Shown piece by piece: positions 59,990 through 64,000 of a stretch of 64,000 nt of DNA. The stretch is from contig CM046832.1 in assembly GCA_025618425.1 (NCBI GenBank), positions 55,194,493 through 55,258,492 on the forward strand, written 5' to 3'. Origin of the DNA: Heliocidaris tuberculata (taxonomy: Eukaryota; Echinodermata; Echinoidea; Camarodonta; Echinometridae). Positions within the stretch are counted from its first letter, which is position 1. The number at the start of each line of letters is the position of its first letter. The translations under genes were made by a program, and so were the position numbers. A model generated the notes under the pieces. That model saw only the letters and a program-made list of their open reading frames with translations, was not told where the DNA came from and ran no database searches.

Positions 59990-62900
59990 ATCTAGATTTA
60001 ACATGCCAGTGTTCACTTACATTTATATTTCAGAACGTATAAGGGGGGGGGGATCCTTTCCATTTGTGAATGATAATGTAGGCCTATGTGTTATCTGAAA
60101 TAAATGAAAGGATAAAGTTCTTTCCTTAAGTTATGAACAAATAATTGACCAGAAAGTCAGTATAGTGGAAAGGGCACTAAGATTAGCAGAGAAATTTTTA
60201 CTAAAGGGGTACTTGATAATGTCACTGCAAGGATGTTGCCTCAGAGGTTTAGTGATTCACGTATAAACCTGCTTTTCTCTTGCTGTCATTCCACCCATTT
60301 GTATTGTCCCATAAAGAATTATTATCCCATTCATGGAAAAAAATCCATGTCTTCCAAGCTTCCATTCAAATTTCTTTGGTGAAATATAGGATCAACTCTG
60401 AAAGACTTTTAGTTCCTTCGGAAATGTCACTTCTACGTAGAAATAAAGATCTGAAGGGGCAGGTCAACCAAGGATAGTAAACCTTGTAATTTATCATTGT
60501 TTACAATACAATATATAATTGTCGGTGGAGTTTGGAAACAGTTCGACATGGTATAAACTTCCATATTTCATCATGATATCACATATTTCTTTTCTTTTAG
60601 AAGTTATATGTCATTTTCTTTAAATGCTTATTTCGCCACCTACATGTTCTTGGATTTGAGATCATTAATACTTTGGTTTCGCCGATTATAAAGTTACATC
60701 TTATTACAATCTGCTGTTGTTTTAATGCGATATAATAAACCATGAAATGGAGAGTTTTTATAGTTGTTTCTTTTCCCTGTCTTTTACGCCATGCTTGTTT
60801 CCATTTGAGTATGTCGAACTCGTAAATTTGATTCTCACTCGGTCGGGAAAGATTTAGTTACAATTTACGCGTGCTGTTCCTCGCATTTTCTCCGCTCGCC
60901 CCGTGACTTTATCAACCCAAAATAATTGCGTTTTACGACAGGTTTTCTTTAGCGACCCAAAGAATGCCTTTCCGCGTCAATTGTGCACCTCGAATGTTTA
61001 TCCGGGGAAAGAATTCGACAATATAAATGTTTAGTTATCACATTACCACCCCATCTTTCGTCCTATACTTAGAGATTGCTCTGGGAACGTATTACCTGGA
61101 TGAACAATACTGAATGACCGTATCATCCACATCAATTATAGAAATTAGAGAGCACTCGATACTTTCCACCCATAACATAGAACATGGATACTGCACATTA
61201 AATCGTTAAGGATTGGTGCATGGATTTCAAGCGCACACCATCCATCTTGATAATGAATAAGTATTGACGACAATGATATGCCTTATCTAAAACTTAGTCC
61301 ATTGATTATTACCTTCAAAATATCCGTCTGATCTCGTTAAAGTAATCGATGGTAATGTATTTGCTTGATACTTGATATGAAGCAGGAGATAACTTTTGTC
61401 GGTAGATGCTTATGCGCAGAGACTTTCATTCTATGTAATTTTGGGCAGATGGGACAATTACCCTCCCAATGATTTTGAAATTACCTGTGTTTCATATGCA
61501 GCGTAAAAGGTTCGAATAAAGCATTGCCCCTTAATCCTGAAGACTGATCGATGTCCCTGCTTGTAAAATGTAATCGTAGAATTCGGTCACATTGAATCAA
61601 CTCGAAATTTGCAAATGCCATTTGATCAATTATTTGTGGTATTTTCTTTTCAAAGATTAAAATTCTACAAATTAGATTTGATGGCCAATGTTTTAAATCC
61701 TGGTGGTTTTGCTTTGGCCAGAAACTGGTTCTCGATTACAACCAAGAAAAATCTTAATTCAGAACTTGGTACAAAAGTAATCCACAGGGCATATTCTCTA
61801 TCTGGTGTTCCATCGTTCACCAAATAGAAAACACCTTGTAATCAATCTATTTTTCATTGCTGGATAGTTGATTGAGTGAAGCCTCAATATTTCATTCCCA
61901 TCGACTTTCCCATTCTCGGTTCTTCTTCGATTTCATCATTAGCTAGTAGCCCTTTGAGTGCCTGGGATCCCTTAAGAGTTTTTGTAACCGATTTGGTTCT
62001 CAATCAGCGGACAAAATAGTCCAATATTCTTGAGGTTTATCATACCTCCACACGGGGTTATCCTGATGAAGACTTCTATCCCAGTACTCAGAGATCTCAG
62101 TGAAAGGTGAGAGCAACTGCTCTTCAGAGGGGTGATTAACACACGCCTCCCGTATCCCACTAGGATTACACCATTTCCCCCAATCTAAAAGGCCTGATAT
62201 TGGGCGACTTAAGAGAAATTGGAGGGGAAATAACACGCCAGTCAGCTCATGACTCTCACATTTTGGGTCACGGGGCCAATTCAAAAATCCCATCATCAGA
62301 CAGAGTCCCACTGGCGGTAATCTTGAGATCCGTTTTTCTTTTTACTTTACTCCAGTTCATATTGTATTAATTTGCTGGTTGACTCTTTTACCTGGTCATG
62401 GACAGCTTCTCTCTATCTAGTGGTGTTATTATTACGGAAAAACTTTTAAAGCCTCCTCTTTTTTGTCTGACCAAGCGAGTAGCAATAAGGTTGGACTAGC
62501 ATTATTCAAGGCTTATCGTATTTTATAGGAAACACTCTCTTTCAATTTTGTTTATACCTCCGCTATACACGTGGTAATATCATATTTGGCCAATAAAGCA
62601 AGGTCATTAGGAATTTAATGAGCGTCAGACAAAGCCAGCTCAGAATATTGCAGAATATGATGTGCAGCGGTACGTACACGGCACGACTGAGTTGTTTGTT
62701 TAACAATTTGGGTATTGTTCAGTGCTCGCGCTTTCTAAATTGGCGTGGCGACCAGAGCATAGAGCTGAGACGGTGTATTTTCTCTACATTTGTTACAACC
62801 TTTTCTTTCCTTCTCAAACCACTTATACTCTATCGTTTGCTGCTCTGGAAAGTTGAAACTATAATTACATGTAACTTTTCAATGCATGCTTCATTAACCA

Positions 62901-64000
62901 ACACTCATTAAGCAATGGTGGTCGATTACGGATGAGAGACGCGTTTATTTAAAGTGCATTTGGAATGCTTCGCAATACAAGTAATTACATATATTGTTTA
63001 TACGTGTAACATTCGGTCACTTAAAATTATGCACACACACACACACACACACACTGCTTACAATTTAAAGGAAAATAGTACCACTTTATGATACATTTCC
63101 TGATGAAACTTACTGATTTAAAAAGAAGAAAAATTGTGTATTCATGCAAGAATTTAAAAACAAAGTTATAGACTTAATTGATTAACCTGTATATCATTTA
63201 CCAACTGAATCAATCTCGCATTTGCCATGAACAAAAACCAATAAACTTATCATGATATTTCACCTTCGTTAACTAACATATTCAAAAGGTCTTCACGTCT
63301 CATTGAGAGGGGAATTTTACAACTGTACACCTGTTCCTTATAAATATGAATTAGGAATGTATCGTCTCGATAGAATTTCTTTCGAATAATGACACACTCG
63401 GTCATTTTACAACTTGCCTAAAATGGGAATATCACCACTCTCAAAGTGTCAATTTTGCCATTTTTTAATCAGCTCTCCAATTCAAGTGTTTTCTCAGACA
63501 TGTTAACATTTTTCTTCTTATTCTCACACATTCCTCTAATACATTTGAAATACCCCCCGGAATGTTTCCAACTATGATCAGGTGAGAAATTGCAATAGCA
63601 CTTTTTAAAATTCAGGTTCTCACTAAATTATGATTCTACGTTTGTAAAATACATTCCCAGCAGTGATCGAAAGTGATTATGAATGAGATTTTAATAGCTC
63701 CATGGTCACACACACCCTCACACTACACGGTACACCACATCGGTGCATGATGTTGCCTATACAGAACGGTTAGCGGTGAGAAGGTGTTCCTGGCTGACGA
63801 GAACCTGTCCTCGTGCAATTGGTGGAGGTTGCTTAGTTGCACAAATGTGTTTGTAAGCGCTCCCCGGTGAGATGACTGACGCAGACTCCTTAATCACCAA
63901 TAATCGAGAACAAATTAAAATTCCCGCCTCTTCATCAAAAACACGTAAATGCAAACGGAGATCAGTCATCCATGGGAGTCAGTTCCAGTGTTACCTGCGT
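59990..64000. other. No confirmed gene
   Basis: G run at 60044-60052 and CA microsatellite at 63031-63053. The GC content rises slightly around 60860-61010. Open frames at 61609-61827 (plus), 62000-62311 and 63757-63969 (minus) do not resemble known families. Confidence 0.45.

Noticed and set aside
62000..62311. 103-codon minus-strand open frame
   Set aside because: No recognisable family and no splice or start support.

Overview
The window is animal nuclear DNA: AT-rich, with spliced genes carrying GT-AG introns, many microsatellites, long poly-G/poly-C runs, tRNA-derived SINEs and many short non-autonomous DNA transposons. It holds no operons, no CRISPR array and nothing bacterial. The repeat types (SINEs with a 'CCTTGAGCAAGGCATTTTATC'-like body, hAT MITEs starting CAGGGGCGG, poly-G/C runs) suggest a marine deuterostome invertebrate, most likely a sea urchin. 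That assignment is inference; no species-diagnostic gene is present.

One gene is complete and convincing: a six-exon plus-strand gene (ATG 8727, stop 16868) for a 515-residue monocarboxylate-transporter-like (SLC16-type) major facilitator protein. All five introns have consensus splice sites and compatible phases. Its introns are packed with repeats: intron 2 holds a dispersed repeat, a SINE and a composite fold-back element, and intron 3 holds a long AGT array 170 bp before exon 4.

A second, probable gene starts at 31601. It has a short signal-peptide exon with a strong donor. A phase-compatible candidate second exon at 34716-34801 would complete a 50-residue secreted peptide. That exon is also a near-perfect 63-nt hairpin, so its nature is open.

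Layout: 1-2800, unremarkable AT-rich DNA with a SINE and a microsatellite; 2815-4975, a TTAA-flanked MITE, a block of small direct and inverted repeats and a 23-bp minisatellite; 5560-7600, a decayed LINE whose 5' part is inverted (twin-priming pattern) and which is split by a nested insertion; 8644-17050, the transporter gene; 17370-20800, four or more MITE/fold-back elements; 20800-31000, mostly unannotated DNA with a 169-bp tandem duplication and a second hAT MITE; 31100-34800, the peptide candidate, whose intron carries a ~430-bp tandem duplication; 34800-48900, gene-poor; 48930-56780, nested DNA transposons; 56780-64000, gene-poor, with the 3' end of a Penelope-like retroelement (GIY-YIG endonuclease) on the minus strand at 59220-60000.

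The genes show no functional link to each other. The main biology here is the transporter, the candidate small secreted peptide/hairpin, and a well-preserved record of transposon insertion (perfect target-site duplications, nested copies, inversion).
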